Shown here: positions 29,232 to 39,002 of the stretch, piece after piece
How the letters are laid out: each line of letters opens with the position of its first letter
Numbering within the stretch: the first letter of the stretch is position 1
Assembly: GCF_030068605.1 (NCBI RefSeq)
Contig: NZ_JASJOU010000001.1
Span: 186,001 to 250,000, forward strand
Source of the DNA: Xanthocytophaga agilis
GTDB taxonomy: Bacteria > Bacteroidota > Bacteroidia > Cytophagales > 172606-1
Reading direction: 5' to 3'
DNA: 64,000 nucleotides
Notes under the pieces: model-generated
Database searches by the model: none
What the model saw: only the letters and a program-made list of their open reading frames with translations
Told to the model about the DNA's origin: nothing
Made by a program: the position numbers and the translations under genes

Positions 29232-30842
29232 ATGATAAGAATAAATATCCGGAGAGTTGCTCAGCCTATCATTTTAGCAGCTTTACTTAGTGGCTCTGGG
29301 TTTGCACAATCAGCAGATACCGAAAAAAAAGCTCCTGAAAATTGGTTCAATCTGGATCCGACTGCGGATAAGGTATATGGAGTAAGTACAGAGAAAGTAT
29401 ATCAGGAACTTTTGAAAGGGCGTACTGCAAAGCCAGTGATTGTTGCTGTGATTGATGGAGGAGTGGATGTAAATCATGAGGATTTAAAATCAGTGATATG
29501 GACAAATCCCAAAGAAATACCAAACAATGGAAAAGATGATGATAAGAATGGCTATATAGATGATGTATACGGCTGGGATTTCATTGGTGGGAAAGATAGT
29601 AGTGTGCATTATGACAATCTGGAGTTGACACGTTTATACCGTTCCATGTTGCCTAAGTTTGAGAAAGCAGATACTACTAAGTTTTCTGAGGCCGACAAGA
29701 AAGAATATGCACGCTTCAAAGAGATCAGTGTTGCCTATGAGAAAGAGGCAAAAGAATCGCAGGGAAACTATTTTGGCTATCAGATGATGATGGATGGTGT
29801 AGAAAAAATGAAAGGTAAAATAGGTAAAGAAACTATTGCATTAGCTGATGTGCAGGCATACAAACCAACAGATCCGGTATCGGAACAAGTAAAACAGATT
29901 GTAGAGAATGCACTGGCAAGTGGCGTAACATTTAATGAGTTGGTTGGGCAATTGAAAGAGGCTATTGATTATTTTGAAGCTAAAGCAAAGTATCATACCA
30001 ATCTTGAGTATGATCCACGTAGCATTGTAGGAGACAATTATGCGGATGCCAAAGAAAAAATATATGGTAACAATGATGTCGTAGGACCTGATGCAGATCA
30101 TGGTACACACGTAGCGGGTATTATTGCTGCTGTTCGGGACAATAACCTGGGAATCAAAGGGGTTTCAAATGCTACTAAAATAATGGTTCTGCGAGTGGTT
30201 CCGAATGGAGATGAACGGGATAAAGATGTGGCTAATTCAATCCGGTATGCTACTGATAATGGCGCTAAAGTAATTAATATGAGTTTTGGGAAAAGCTATT
30301 CCTGGAATAAAGGTGTGGTAGACGAAGCTGTAAAATATGCTGCATCCAAAGATGTATTACTGATTCATGCTGCTGGTAATGATTCACAAAACAATGATGA
30401 GGCAGATAATTTTCCGAATGACGAAGATGATAACGCCAAGGAAATTGTGAATAACTGGGTGGAAGTAGGAGCTTCTTCCTGGAAACCTGGTGAGCAGGGA
30501 ATAGGTGATTTTAGTAATTATGGAAAAAATTCAGTAGATGTATTTGCTCCTGGTGTAGCTATTCATTCCACTACTCCCGGATCCAAATATGCTGATCATA
30601 ACGGCACAAGTATGGCAGCACCGGTAGTTTCAGGTGTGGCTGCTTTGATTCGGGCTTACTATCCTAAATTAAAAGCGGCACAGGTTAAAGAAATTTTAAT
30701 GAAATCAGCTCTTCCTTATAAAGAGAAAGTGTTAGTGCCTGGTTCTGAAGGACAAACAGCAAATTTGTCGGACTTGAGTAAGACAGGAGGAATTGTAAAT
30801 GCGTATGAGGCATTAAAAATGGCTCAGAAAATGGCTAAATAA
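29232..30842 (+). CDS. Subtilisin-like serine protease (S8) with long insertion
   Basis: A 536-residue exported protease; the signal peptide ends near GFAQ. The triad is Asp75 (AVIDGG), His290 (DHGTHVAG) and Ser460 (NGTSMAAP). There is almost no propeptide. The Asp-to-His distance is 215 residues against roughly 30-50 in subtilisins; the insertion is charged and probably helical (about 95-270). The protein lacks a T9SS sorting domain, so it is likely periplasmic. A typical NDGxDDDxNGYIDDxxGWDF segment (about 95-118) is shared with other Bacteroidota S8 proteins and may bind calcium. Confidence 0.92.
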   Translation: MIRINIRRVAQPIILAALLSGSGFAQSADTEKKAPENWFNLDPTADKVYGVSTEKVYQELLKGRTAKPVIVAVIDGGVDVNHEDLKSVIWTNPKEIPNNGKDDDKNGYIDDVYGWDFIGGKDSSVHYDNLELTRLYRSMLPKFEKADTTKFSEADKKEYARFKEISVAYEKEAKESQGNYFGYQMMMDGVEKMKGKIGKETIALADVQAYKPTDPVSEQVKQIVENALASGVTFNELVGQLKEAIDYFEAKAKYHTNLEYDPRSIVGDNYADAKEKIYGNNDVVGPDADHGTHVAGIIAAVRDNNLGIKGVSNATKIMVLRVVPNGDERDKDVANSIRYATDNGAKVINMSFGKSYSWNKGVVDEAVKYAASKDVLLIHAAGNDSQNNDEADNFPNDEDDNAKEIVNNWVEVGASSWKPGEQGIGDFSNYGKNSVDVFAPGVAIHSTTPGSKYADHNGTSMAAPVVSGVAALIRAYYPKLKAAQVKEILMKSALPYKEKVLVPGSEGQTANLSDLSKTGGIVNAYEALKMAQKMAK

Positions 30843-30868
30843 TCAGGAGATCTGAATAAAATCTATGG

Positions 30869-30897
30869 AGCTGTACTCAATTGAGTACAGCTTTTTT
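30869..30897 (+). terminator. Intrinsic terminator, bidirectional
   Basis: A 24-base perfect palindrome (30869-30892) followed by a T-run. It lies between the convergent S8 and DUF1003 genes. Confidence 0.8.
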
Positions 30898-31601
30898 TAA
30901 TCTGTACTCTTCTTTTTCATTAATTGCTCAAGCATATCTACCTGAAATTGCTGTAATTCCAACAGTTTTTGCCCCTGATGCATGAGCAGGTGATCTACTT
31001 TTTCATGCAAGAGGCGTATCTCCAGTTCTGCCTTTAAATTTACCTGGTAATCATATTGGGATCGTAATCTGTCTTTTGCTTCCTGTCTGTTTTGACTCAT
31101 CATGATGATGGGAGCCTGAATAGCTGCCAGACAGGATAATATCAGATTTAATAGAATAAATGGATATGGATCAAATGGTTTATGGTATAAAACAAAAACG
31201 TTAACTCCCATCCATACAAACAGGAAGGAGAAGAAAATGATGATAAATGTCCAGCTTCCTCCAAAATCTGCTACTTTGTCCGCAATCTTATCTCCCAGAG
31301 TCAGTTGCTGATCGCTTTCTACATCTACATTTCTTGAAAGAACTTCCGTATTACGTATACTCTCAATTACCTTTTCATCCAGTTTGTTTAGCCTCCCTTT
31401 TTCATCGGCTAATAGCTGTCGAATGTATTGATTTCTGTATTTGTTTAGCTCTTCAACTGCAATATATCCTTTGGGTAACCAATCGGGATGTTTTTCCTGT
31501 ATGAGTTTGAGTATGTTAGGATGTATAGAGTGGACAGACGCCAGTTTTTCAATAGGTAGATTCTTCCCTGTAAGCTGACAATGGTTGGAGGTAGGCTTCA
31601 T
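30897..31601 (-). CDS. DUF1003 domain membrane protein
   Basis: A 234-residue protein. An N-terminal cytosolic region with two Cys/His positions (HCQLTGK) is followed by the DUF1003 domain: GDKIADKVADFGGSWTFI, two transmembrane helices at about 118-138 and 145-165, and the conserved NLILSCLAAIQAPIIMMSQNR segment. A C-terminal amphipathic coiled-coil of about 50 residues follows. The function of the family is unknown. It ends at the shared terminator with the S8 protease gene. Confidence 0.88.
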   Translation of the reverse strand: MKPTSNHCQLTGKNLPIEKLASVHSIHPNILKLIQEKHPDWLPKGYIAVEELNKYRNQYIRQLLADEKGRLNKLDEKVIESIRNTEVLSRNVDVESDQQLTLGDKIADKVADFGGSWTFIIIFFSFLFVWMGVNVFVLYHKPFDPYPFILLNLILSCLAAIQAPIIMMSQNRQEAKDRLRSQYDYQVNLKAELEIRLLHEKVDHLLMHQGQKLLELQQFQVDMLEQLMKKKSTD

Positions 31602-31684
31602 ACAGAATAAATGAGTACAGAATAATAAGTGTAAATCTGATAAATAATAGAATGGGTTCTATGCAAAGTCTGATGTTGCCTGAA

Positions 31685-32020
31685 TTATTCAAATTTCCTG
31701 TTAAATATACGTAATCGTATTGCAAAAATCTTTTGCAGCAAATTGCCAACCAATGTAGGACGTTCTGGGATACTTCTATGAGGACTTTTCCAGCCAATAC
31801 GGAAAATGATTCTGGGATTGTTGGAACGCGATTTATATTTTTTTTGTGAGGGAATAAACAACTCTGGTACTTTCTGGTTGTCAACGGCACTTAACTGCAT
31901 GAGATCATACTTAAAACTGGTAAGAGGCTGGTAGGATACCTGGTAAGTACAAGAGTCTTGTTGTGCATAGGTGAAAGAACTTAACAGACAAACCATATAT
32001 AGTAAACAGGGAACTTTCAT
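31685..32020 (-). CDS. Small secreted protein of unknown function
   Basis: A 111-residue frame with a good signal peptide (MKVPCLLYMVCLLSSFTYAQ), then a short beta-like segment with one Cys and a basic C-terminal third. No family is recognised. It lies 83 bases upstream of the DUF1003 gene on the same strand and downstream of the efflux operon terminator. The signal peptide favours a real gene, but the basic tail could be chance coding. Confidence 0.55.
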   Translation of the reverse strand: MKVPCLLYMVCLLSSFTYAQQDSCTYQVSYQPLTSFKYDLMQLSAVDNQKVPELFIPSQKKYKSRSNNPRIIFRIGWKSPHRSIPERPTLVGNLLQKIFAIRLRIFNRKFE

Positions 32021-32050
32021 TCGTATTCTACAGATAAAATTGTATACAAA

Positions 32051-32087
32051 TAAAAACTGGATACAGGAAGTCTTCTCCTATATCCAG
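32051..32087 (-). terminator. Intrinsic terminator of the metal efflux operon
   Basis: An imperfect stem (about 32057-32070 with 32073-32087) followed on the minus strand by five T. It directly follows the RND pump gene. Confidence 0.7.
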
Positions 32088-32108
32088 CCTTGACCTTGAA
32101 AGTAGATA

Positions 32109-35100
32109 TCAGACTTGTTTAAGCTGTTTTCTTTCTTCTTTCTTGCGAATTTTTCGACCATAAATCAGGTTAAATATTGCCGGTAATATAAGCAGTACCA
32201 GAATGGTTGCTGATATCAGACCTCCAATTACAACTACAGCAAGTGGTTTCTGGGTTTCAGAGCCAATCCCTGTAGAAATAGCTGCTGGCAAAAGACCGAG
32301 ACTTGCCATCAGTGCTGTCATTACAACAGGTCTGAGCCGGCTAATGGCTCCTTCGCGAACTGCATCTTTGAGGAGCATGCCATTTTTCAGATTCTCATGG
32401 AAGATATTCACAAGAATTACGCCATTCTGCACCGAGACCCCAAATAACGCAATAAATCCAACGCCTGCTGAGATACTAAAGTTAATTCCTGTCAAAAGTA
32501 ATGCAAGAATTCCACCAATCAATGCGAAGGGAACGTTTAACAAGATAACGGTTGCATCTGTAGTACTGCCAAAGGCGAAGAAGAGGATCAGGAAAATCAT
32601 AACAATAGAAATCGGTACCACTACGGATAATCGTTTGGTTGCTCGTTGCTGGTTTTCAAATTCTCCTGCCCATTTTACTTTATAACCTTGGGGAAGCTTT
32701 ATTTGCTGTGCTACACGTTGTTGTGCATCGGCAATGGTACTTCCTAAATCTCTGCCCCGAACAGAAAATTTGACAGCGATAAACCGGGCATTACTTTCCC
32801 GATATACAAAGGCTGGTCCGGCTACATTGCGCAAATGCGAGATTTCTTTAAGAGGGATTTTTGATCCGGTACGTGTTGGCACCAATAGATCTTCAATCTT
32901 TTCTTCTGAAAAACGATAGGCTTCATCATAACGTACTTTTATATCAAAGCGTTTTTCATCCTCATAGAATGTACTGACTGTTTTACCACCTACAGCCATT
33001 TCTATTACAGACTGGCAAGCTTCTGTACTGACATTATAAAGAGCCATTTTCTGCTGATCCAACTCGATTCTGAATTCAGGTTGCCCTAGGTTTTTGACAA
33101 TGCCCAGATCTTCTACACCTGGAACTTTCGCCAGAATGTCAAAAACATTTTTTGCTTGTGTATCCAGGTATTTAAGGTCATTGCCAATAATCTTAACGGC
33201 CATCGAGCCTTTGACACCTGATACCGCTTCTTCTACATTGTCAGAAATAGGCTGAGAGAAACCGAAGGTAACGCCCTTATAAGGCTTTAGCTTCTCCTGC
33301 ATCTGGGCTACGAGTTCATCTTTGGTAATATCCCGTTTCCATTCTTCTTTGGGATACAGGTCCACAAAGAACTCCGCATTAAAGAATCCGGTTGGGTCTG
33401 TACCATCATTCGGACGTCCTGTCTGACTCATTACACCACGTACTTCCGGAAAGCTCTTGAAGATCTGACGTATCTGACGGGTAAAGTGATAGCTATCGTC
33501 CAGATTGATGGATAATGGCATACTGGCACGTACATATACAGATCCTTCATTGAGGTGTGGCAAAAATTCAGAGCCGACAAAGCGGAACAGGAATAATGAG
33601 GTTGCCAGAATAACTACAGCGATGGAAATGCTTCGCTTAGGGAATTTTAAAACTTTATCCAGAGCTGGAACATACAGTCGGTTCAGAAAGTTAACAAACG
33701 GATTATTTTTCTCCCGGACATTTTTATTCAAAAGCACATGGGTTAGCATGGGAATCAGGGTGAGACTGATGATCAATGCACCCAATAAGGCAAAACCTAA
33801 TGTATAAGCGAGAGGCGAAAACATCTTACCCTCTACTTTCTGGAAAGAGAATATAGGTAATAAGGCTGTAATGATGATCAGCTTGGCAATAAAGATGGAT
33901 TTTCCCATCTCAGTTGCTGTCTTCGAAATCCAGCCCATTTTAGCGCGTTTGTTAAAGGCTTCTTTGCCAAGTTCATGGGATTTATGGGCCAGCATTACAA
34001 ATATCCCTTCTACCATCACCACAGCTCCATCAATGATAATCCCGAAGTCAATTGCTCCAATTGACAGCAAGTTGGCACTCATACCCTTGATACGCATACA
34101 GATGAAGGCAAATAAAAGGGCTAACGGAATAACAATGGCTACTGTAACAGTTGTACGCCAGTCAGCCAGGAAGATGAGCAGAATAAATGTTACCAGCAAA
34201 ATACCCACTACCACGTTTTCCGAAACAGTGTGCATGGTATGGTTATTTAGCGTGGTACGGTCGTAGAAAACGTTAATTTTAACATCTTTGGGCAATACAT
34301 AGTTATTCAGTTCATCAATCTTTTCATGCAAGGCCTGTAGTACTTCTCCTGGATTTTCACCCTTGCGCATAAGAATAATCCCTTCCAGTACATCATCTTT
34401 GGTGTCACGCCCTGCCATACCTAGGCGTGGCTGATAGCTTTCTTTGACAGTAGCAACATCTTTTATTTTAATAGGGGCATTATTGACGTTGTCTATGATC
34501 ACATTTTCTACATCTTCAATTTTGGTTAAAAGCCCAATACTTCGTACCACAAACGCCTGATTACCTCGTTTGATTACATCACCACCTACGTTGATATTGC
34601 TTTTGCCTAAGGCATCGAAAACATCCAGTGCGGAGAATCCATAGTTGGCAAGTAATTTAGGGTTTACACTTACCTCAATGGTTTTTACCCGGCCTCCAAA
34701 GCTTACAACATCTGCGATGCCAGGCACAGATTTAAATTGTTTGTCGAGCGTCCAGTCCTGAATGGTTTTCAGTTCTGTAATATCTTTGGTTTTACTTTCC
34801 AGCGTATAACGATAAATCTCACCAGTAGGACCAGATGGAGGTTGTATTTCCGAATCTGCTCCAGCAGGTAGGTCTACGTTGGCAAGTCGATTGGCTACCT
34901 CTACACGCGCATTAAAATTGTCTACGCCATCTTCAAAAATCAGCGTAACAACTGAGAGACCAAATAGAGAAATAGAACGAAGAGATGTCTTTTTGGGAAT
35001 CACATTCATCTCTGTTTCTATAGGTATAGTCACAAAACGTTCTACTTCCTCAGAGCTTCTTCCTCTCCACTGGGTGATAATGATAACGTTGGTATTGGTG

Positions 35101-35234
35101 ACATCTGGGAAAGCTTCAATGGGAGTATTGACAAAGCTGACCACTCCACCTACAATGAGTAGGAGGGTAGCAAAAATGACAAAAAACTTATTTTTGAGGG
35201 AGAACTTGATAACTCCTTTGATGAACTTATTCAT
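32109..35234 (-). CDS. CusA/CzcA family heavy-metal efflux RND pump
   Basis: A 1041-residue inner-membrane proton antiporter of the HME-RND type. Family marks are the N-terminal helix and FVNTPIEAFPDVTN, GAIDFGIIIDGAVVMVEGIFV in transmembrane helix 4 with the proton-relay Asp residues, and a second six-helix bundle near the C-terminus (FGVSVQNGVILV). Twelve transmembrane segments and two large periplasmic loops are expected. It works with the adaptor and TolC-like proteins encoded upstream to expel metal ions (Co/Zn/Cd or Cu/Ag). The metal specificity cannot be read by eye. It is the last gene of the operon. Confidence 0.94.
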   Translation of the reverse strand: MNKFIKGVIKFSLKNKFFVIFATLLLIVGGVVSFVNTPIEAFPDVTNTNVIIITQWRGRSSEEVERFVTIPIETEMNVIPKKTSLRSISLFGLSVVTLIFEDGVDNFNARVEVANRLANVDLPAGADSEIQPPSGPTGEIYRYTLESKTKDITELKTIQDWTLDKQFKSVPGIADVVSFGGRVKTIEVSVNPKLLANYGFSALDVFDALGKSNINVGGDVIKRGNQAFVVRSIGLLTKIEDVENVIIDNVNNAPIKIKDVATVKESYQPRLGMAGRDTKDDVLEGIILMRKGENPGEVLQALHEKIDELNNYVLPKDVKINVFYDRTTLNNHTMHTVSENVVVGILLVTFILLIFLADWRTTVTVAIVIPLALLFAFICMRIKGMSANLLSIGAIDFGIIIDGAVVMVEGIFVMLAHKSHELGKEAFNKRAKMGWISKTATEMGKSIFIAKLIIITALLPIFSFQKVEGKMFSPLAYTLGFALLGALIISLTLIPMLTHVLLNKNVREKNNPFVNFLNRLYVPALDKVLKFPKRSISIAVVILATSLFLFRFVGSEFLPHLNEGSVYVRASMPLSINLDDSYHFTRQIRQIFKSFPEVRGVMSQTGRPNDGTDPTGFFNAEFFVDLYPKEEWKRDITKDELVAQMQEKLKPYKGVTFGFSQPISDNVEEAVSGVKGSMAVKIIGNDLKYLDTQAKNVFDILAKVPGVEDLGIVKNLGQPEFRIELDQQKMALYNVSTEACQSVIEMAVGGKTVSTFYEDEKRFDIKVRYDEAYRFSEEKIEDLLVPTRTGSKIPLKEISHLRNVAGPAFVYRESNARFIAVKFSVRGRDLGSTIADAQQRVAQQIKLPQGYKVKWAGEFENQQRATKRLSVVVPISIVMIFLILFFAFGSTTDATVILLNVPFALIGGILALLLTGINFSISAGVGFIALFGVSVQNGVILVNIFHENLKNGMLLKDAVREGAISRLRPVVMTALMASLGLLPAAISTGIGSETQKPLAVVVIGGLISATILVLLILPAIFNLIYGRKIRKKEERKQLKQV

Positions 35235-35402
35235 ACTTCAGCATGGAATGTATGTGTATAGATAGATGAAACCTTGACTAATTTGAGACACATCAACTAC
35301 TATAAAACAGTGATAGGTATTTAGAAAAGGCATGAGCATAGAAGGGAGCCCTCAGGCTCATTACTTAATACAATCAATTGAAATGAATTATTTGATTGAT
35401 AG

Positions 35403-36482
35403 TTAGCTATTTAGCTCGTTGAAGAGCAGTAGACTGCCTTCGGTTACGATGGTGTCCCCTGGTTTAATATCTCCTTTCAGAAAGGCCTTTTGGGAGGTAT
35501 TTTTTAGTATCTCAACTCTGCGCTTTTCATATTTCCCATCTTTGGTAATGATGACGAAATAATCATCGTTGTCAAAGACAACAGCTTTTAACGGCACAGC
35601 AAGCATTTTTTCATCCTGGGTGAGTTGAAGATGCACAGTAGCAAACATATCAGGTTTCAGCAGACCGTCAGTATTATCAATCTCAACGCGTACTTTCATC
35701 ACCCGTGAGCTCTGATCCAGTACATTGGAAATATTGGATATTTTTCCTGTGAAGGTTTTATCCGGATAGGATAATGTTTTGATGGTAACTTCCTGTCCCT
35801 GCTTCACAGAGGCTATGTCGGTTTCATATACATTAGCAAGTACCCATACCTTTTTCAAATTAGAGATAACAAACAAAGGCTCAGAATTATCGGGTCGTAA
35901 TTCCTGACCCGTATTCACATTTTTTTCTACGATATAACCGGCTATAGGGGCTTTTACAACAAAATAAGGTTTGTCTGACTTGGTAGCTCCTCCATAAATG
36001 CGAAGAACTTCGCGACTGCGGGAGGCTTCTTGCTCTGCTTTTTCTTTTTCCTTTTTAGCTGTCAGATAATCTGTTTCAGAAGCAAAACCTGACTTGTATA
36101 ACGTTTCTGCATTCTGAAGACTTTTCTGAGCCAATTCCAGATTGGCTTTGTCTACTTCATAATCTTTTATGTAATTGGTTACGTCGGCACTTTTAATCAC
36201 TGCCAGTTCCTGTCCCTGTTGCACATACATACCAAGCTGAGGCTTTACAGTTTCTACATTGCCACTAACCAGCGGGAATACTCGTACGACATTACTTTCG
36301 TCAAAGGAAATTTCACCATTTAATACCAGTTCTGCTTCAGCATTGGTATAACTAACCACTGCTGTCTTATAAATGGTACTGGTTGTTTGTTCATCTGTAT
36401 CTTTTTCTGTTTGCTGTGGTGCTTGAGGCTTACTACAAGCAGCTAACACTAGCATTGACACAAAAATGAAATATCTGTTCAT
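35403..36482 (-). CDS. RND efflux periplasmic adaptor (CusB/CzcB-like lipoprotein)
   Basis: A 359-residue membrane fusion protein. The N-terminus is a lipoprotein signal with lipobox LAAC (Cys16). A barrel-sandwich hybrid surrounds a coiled-coil hairpin (about 115-155). The beta-barrel and membrane-proximal domains follow, to GDTIVTEGSLLLFNEL. It bridges the pump and the TolC-like channel. There is no His-rich metal-binding extension. It lies 51 bases after the TolC gene and 168 bases before the pump gene. Confidence 0.92.
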   Translation of the reverse strand: MNRYFIFVSMLVLAACSKPQAPQQTEKDTDEQTTSTIYKTAVVSYTNAEAELVLNGEISFDESNVVRVFPLVSGNVETVKPQLGMYVQQGQELAVIKSADVTNYIKDYEVDKANLELAQKSLQNAETLYKSGFASETDYLTAKKEKEKAEQEASRSREVLRIYGGATKSDKPYFVVKAPIAGYIVEKNVNTGQELRPDNSEPLFVISNLKKVWVLANVYETDIASVKQGQEVTIKTLSYPDKTFTGKISNISNVLDQSSRVMKVRVEIDNTDGLLKPDMFATVHLQLTQDEKMLAVPLKAVVFDNDDYFVIITKDGKYEKRRVEILKNTSQKAFLKGDIKPGDTIVTEGSLLLFNELNS

Positions 36483-36533
36483 ATAGGTAGGATGGATAAA
36501 GTCAGGATTGAACCAGAGTTATAAATAAGTGGT

Positions 36534-37847
36534 TTAGAAAACTTTGGTATTGGTTACAAAGTTGAGATACTGTTGAGACTGAAACACTGTATTTTGCAGG
36601 TCAATCAGTTTAAGACTTGCTTGCTTGTATGTCCGGATCTTATCCAGATAGTCTAGCAGGTTGATGGTGCGTTGATTGTAGTTTTTAGTTGCCTCTGCAC
36701 TGATATTTTTCAGACTTTCCCGATAGGTGGCTGGGATTTCTTCATTTAGCTGGTTTATCTGAACAAACTTCTCATACGCGTTCATAACCTCGTTTTGTAC
36801 CGTTATCTGCTGACTTTCAACAGACTTTTTTGCACTTTCCAGTTGGAGTTGGGCTACCTGAATATTTCCCTGATTTCTGTTGAAAACGGGCAGATCCATA
36901 GCTACACTTAATCCGGTATAGTTCATAAACGCACTCGCATACTTGTCAAATGTAAGTCCTGCTACCAGATCTGGGGTCCGACGGGCTTTTTCATACACCA
37001 GACTCTGATGTGCATTGTTTACCTGTTCCTGAGATAGACTTACATCCGGTCGGTTGGTCAAGGCTGAGTCCATAACGGTTTTCAGTTGTGGCAAGGTAAT
37101 AACCGAAGGCACCACTTCTGTTGGCTTGATAAATACTATATCTTTTTGAGCTAAAAATGTACGAAGCGTAGTCTCTTCATCTGAGATACGACCTTGCAGA
37201 TTTAAAATGTCTGATTGAATGCTCCTGAGTTCAGCTTCGAGCCGTGTCACTTCATACGCTGAGATACCTCCTTTACTCAAAAGCTGCTGCATTACATTGA
37301 CCAGTGACTTCTGCTGCTTTTCTTCATTGCGAAGTAGAGTATACGATTGCATATCAAAATACAGACTGGCATAGCTGGAATGAAGCTGATAACGTAGGTT
37401 GCGTAGTAAATCTTCGAATGCCAGAGATTGTAAGTTTTTATTGCTTTCGGCCAGTAGAACTAACTTACTGCGTTTGCCTGCTGTATAAATCAGTTGTTGC
37501 AACTGAAGGGTGATAGAGCCTTTATTGTACTGTGATGCTGCTATATCGGCAGCCGAATTCTTGCCATATTGGAAGAATTTACCTGTTTGAGGGTTATAAA
37601 AATTACTTTCTACAAAAAAGTTTGGATTGGCCCAGAGTTTGGATTGACGGATATTGGCTTCCGCAATATTGATATTATACTTTTGAGCTAATAGAAGGTA
37701 GTTCTTAGTGAGAAAGATATTTTCGGCTTCTTGTAAAGATAGGGTTAATGTATCACTTGTCAGAGAAGGGGTTTGACTCCATGCACTTCCCAATATGCAG
37801 ATCCATAGGATGGATGCTACTATCCATTTCTTATTCAAATTGGACAT
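36534..37847 (-). CDS. TolC family outer membrane efflux channel (CzcC-like)
   Basis: A 437-residue protein with a signal peptide ending near AWSQ. Two internally related halves of long helices (about 35-215 and 235-430) match the OEP fold, with repeated alanine/leucine heptads and the NRPDV segment typical of CzcC-like proteins. It is the first gene of the tripartite efflux operon. It is divergent from the universal stress protein gene, with a 229-base shared promoter region. Confidence 0.92.
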   Translation of the reverse strand: MSNLNKKWIVASILWICILGSAWSQTPSLTSDTLTLSLQEAENIFLTKNYLLLAQKYNINIAEANIRQSKLWANPNFFVESNFYNPQTGKFFQYGKNSAADIAASQYNKGSITLQLQQLIYTAGKRSKLVLLAESNKNLQSLAFEDLLRNLRYQLHSSYASLYFDMQSYTLLRNEEKQQKSLVNVMQQLLSKGGISAYEVTRLEAELRSIQSDILNLQGRISDEETTLRTFLAQKDIVFIKPTEVVPSVITLPQLKTVMDSALTNRPDVSLSQEQVNNAHQSLVYEKARRTPDLVAGLTFDKYASAFMNYTGLSVAMDLPVFNRNQGNIQVAQLQLESAKKSVESQQITVQNEVMNAYEKFVQINQLNEEIPATYRESLKNISAEATKNYNQRTINLLDYLDKIRTYKQASLKLIDLQNTVFQSQQYLNFVTNTKVF

Positions 37848-38026
37848 AATTTATAATCATTTTGCTTGGGACAAATGTCTGAGAGTTGGATTAAACGGGT
37901 ATTAAGGCCGAATTAAAAGGTGATTAAAAGATATAGATGCTATTCTGAAGCAGCTAATAAGGCGCTGATTGAGATATATCAGGCGTTGTATTGAGGGTTA
38001 TCATACATTACCCGGAAAAGTCTGAG

Positions 38027-38034
38027 TAGGTTTG
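38027..38034 (+). promoter_or_regulatory. Possible -7 element for the Usp gene
   Basis: TAGGTTTG matches TAnnTTTG and lies 43 bases before the ATG. No clear -33 TTTG is present at the normal distance, so it may need an activator or be chance. Confidence 0.35.
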
Positions 38035-38076
38035 TCTGTCGGAATTATTGTATTGAACTACTAGACTATAGAGGCC

Positions 38077-38901
38077 ATGAAAAAAATACTTGTACCAACT
38101 GATTTTTCGGATCATGCACACCAGGCATTGCTGTATGCCGCAAAGATTGCTAAGGTAACAAAGGCAGAAATTGTGGTTGTACATGCCTATCACTTTTTGT
38201 CTGCAGATCCTCTGTTTTCACAAAGTATGTATGAAACGGCAATTGACAATATGGCAAAACAGGCACAGTCTATAATGAATGAATATGCAAAGCGTGTTGC
38301 AGATCTTATTGAGGTACCTTGTTTTTTTGAGACAAAGATGGGATTGGCAGCAGATGTGATTATTGCAGAATTTCAGGCCAAACGAGCGGATATAGTGATA
38401 ATGGGGACACGGGGTGCAAATGGAGTTTTAGGAAATGTGTTGGGCAGTGTTACATCGGCTGTAATAGAGGGACATACAGTACCCGTCCTGGCTGTACCTA
38501 ATAGTAATATTGGGAATTTTAATACGATTGTTTTTGGAACCGATTATGCTGAAATCCGAAACCCGGAAACGCTACGTCCTATGATAGACCTGGCAAAGTC
38601 GTATGGATCGCATATACATATTTTGAATGCAAGCTTTGTACCTGGTCATGAGGATTCAGACTATGCAGGTGAAGAGCAACTGGAACGCTTATTTGAAAAT
38701 CTTAAAATTTGTTTTGATTACACCTGTGAAGAGGATGTAGAAAAGGCTTTACTGGATTGTATGAAACAGGATAGTGCGTCTCTGCTAGTTATGATTGCAC
38801 ATGACAGAGGATTCCTGAAAGGATTATTTCATTCCAGTAAAACACGTAGTATGGCGCTTCATGGACATGTCCCTTTGCTTGTATTACCTGAGTTATACTA
38901 G
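38077..38901 (+). CDS. Universal stress protein (two UspA domains)
   Basis: A 274-residue cytosolic protein with tandem UspA folds. Domain 1 (about 1-148) starts KKILVPTDFSDHAHQAL and ends with the ATP-binding GTRGANGVLGNVLGSVTSAVI motif, a form of G-2x-G-9x-G(S/T). Domain 2 (about 149-274) starts IVFGTDYAE and is more diverged (MIAHDRGFLKGLF). It is probably an ATP-binding stress regulator. Being divergent from a metal efflux operon suggests a possible shared stress signal. Confidence 0.92.
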   Translation: MKKILVPTDFSDHAHQALLYAAKIAKVTKAEIVVVHAYHFLSADPLFSQSMYETAIDNMAKQAQSIMNEYAKRVADLIEVPCFFETKMGLAADVIIAEFQAKRADIVIMGTRGANGVLGNVLGSVTSAVIEGHTVPVLAVPNSNIGNFNTIVFGTDYAEIRNPETLRPMIDLAKSYGSHIHILNASFVPGHEDSDYAGEEQLERLFENLKICFDYTCEEDVEKALLDCMKQDSASLLVMIAHDRGFLKGLFHSSKTRSMALHGHVPLLVLPELY

Positions 38902-38920
38902 GTATGCTATATGATGCATA

Positions 38921-38970
38921 AGCCCATTTTCTTTCATAATTCTGATAAAATACATGGAAGAAAATGGGCT
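38921..38970 (+). terminator. Possible bidirectional terminator
   Basis: A 13-bp perfect stem (38921-38933 with 38958-38970) around a 24-base loop, between the convergent Usp and serine hydrolase genes. The large loop lowers confidence. Confidence 0.5.
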
Positions 38971-39002
38971 CCGTAAATGGTACTAAAATAGAGGAAAATC
39001 CA

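Noticed and set aside
33871-34266. Plus-strand 131-codon frame opposite the RND pump
   Set aside because: Antisense shadow of a conserved membrane protein.
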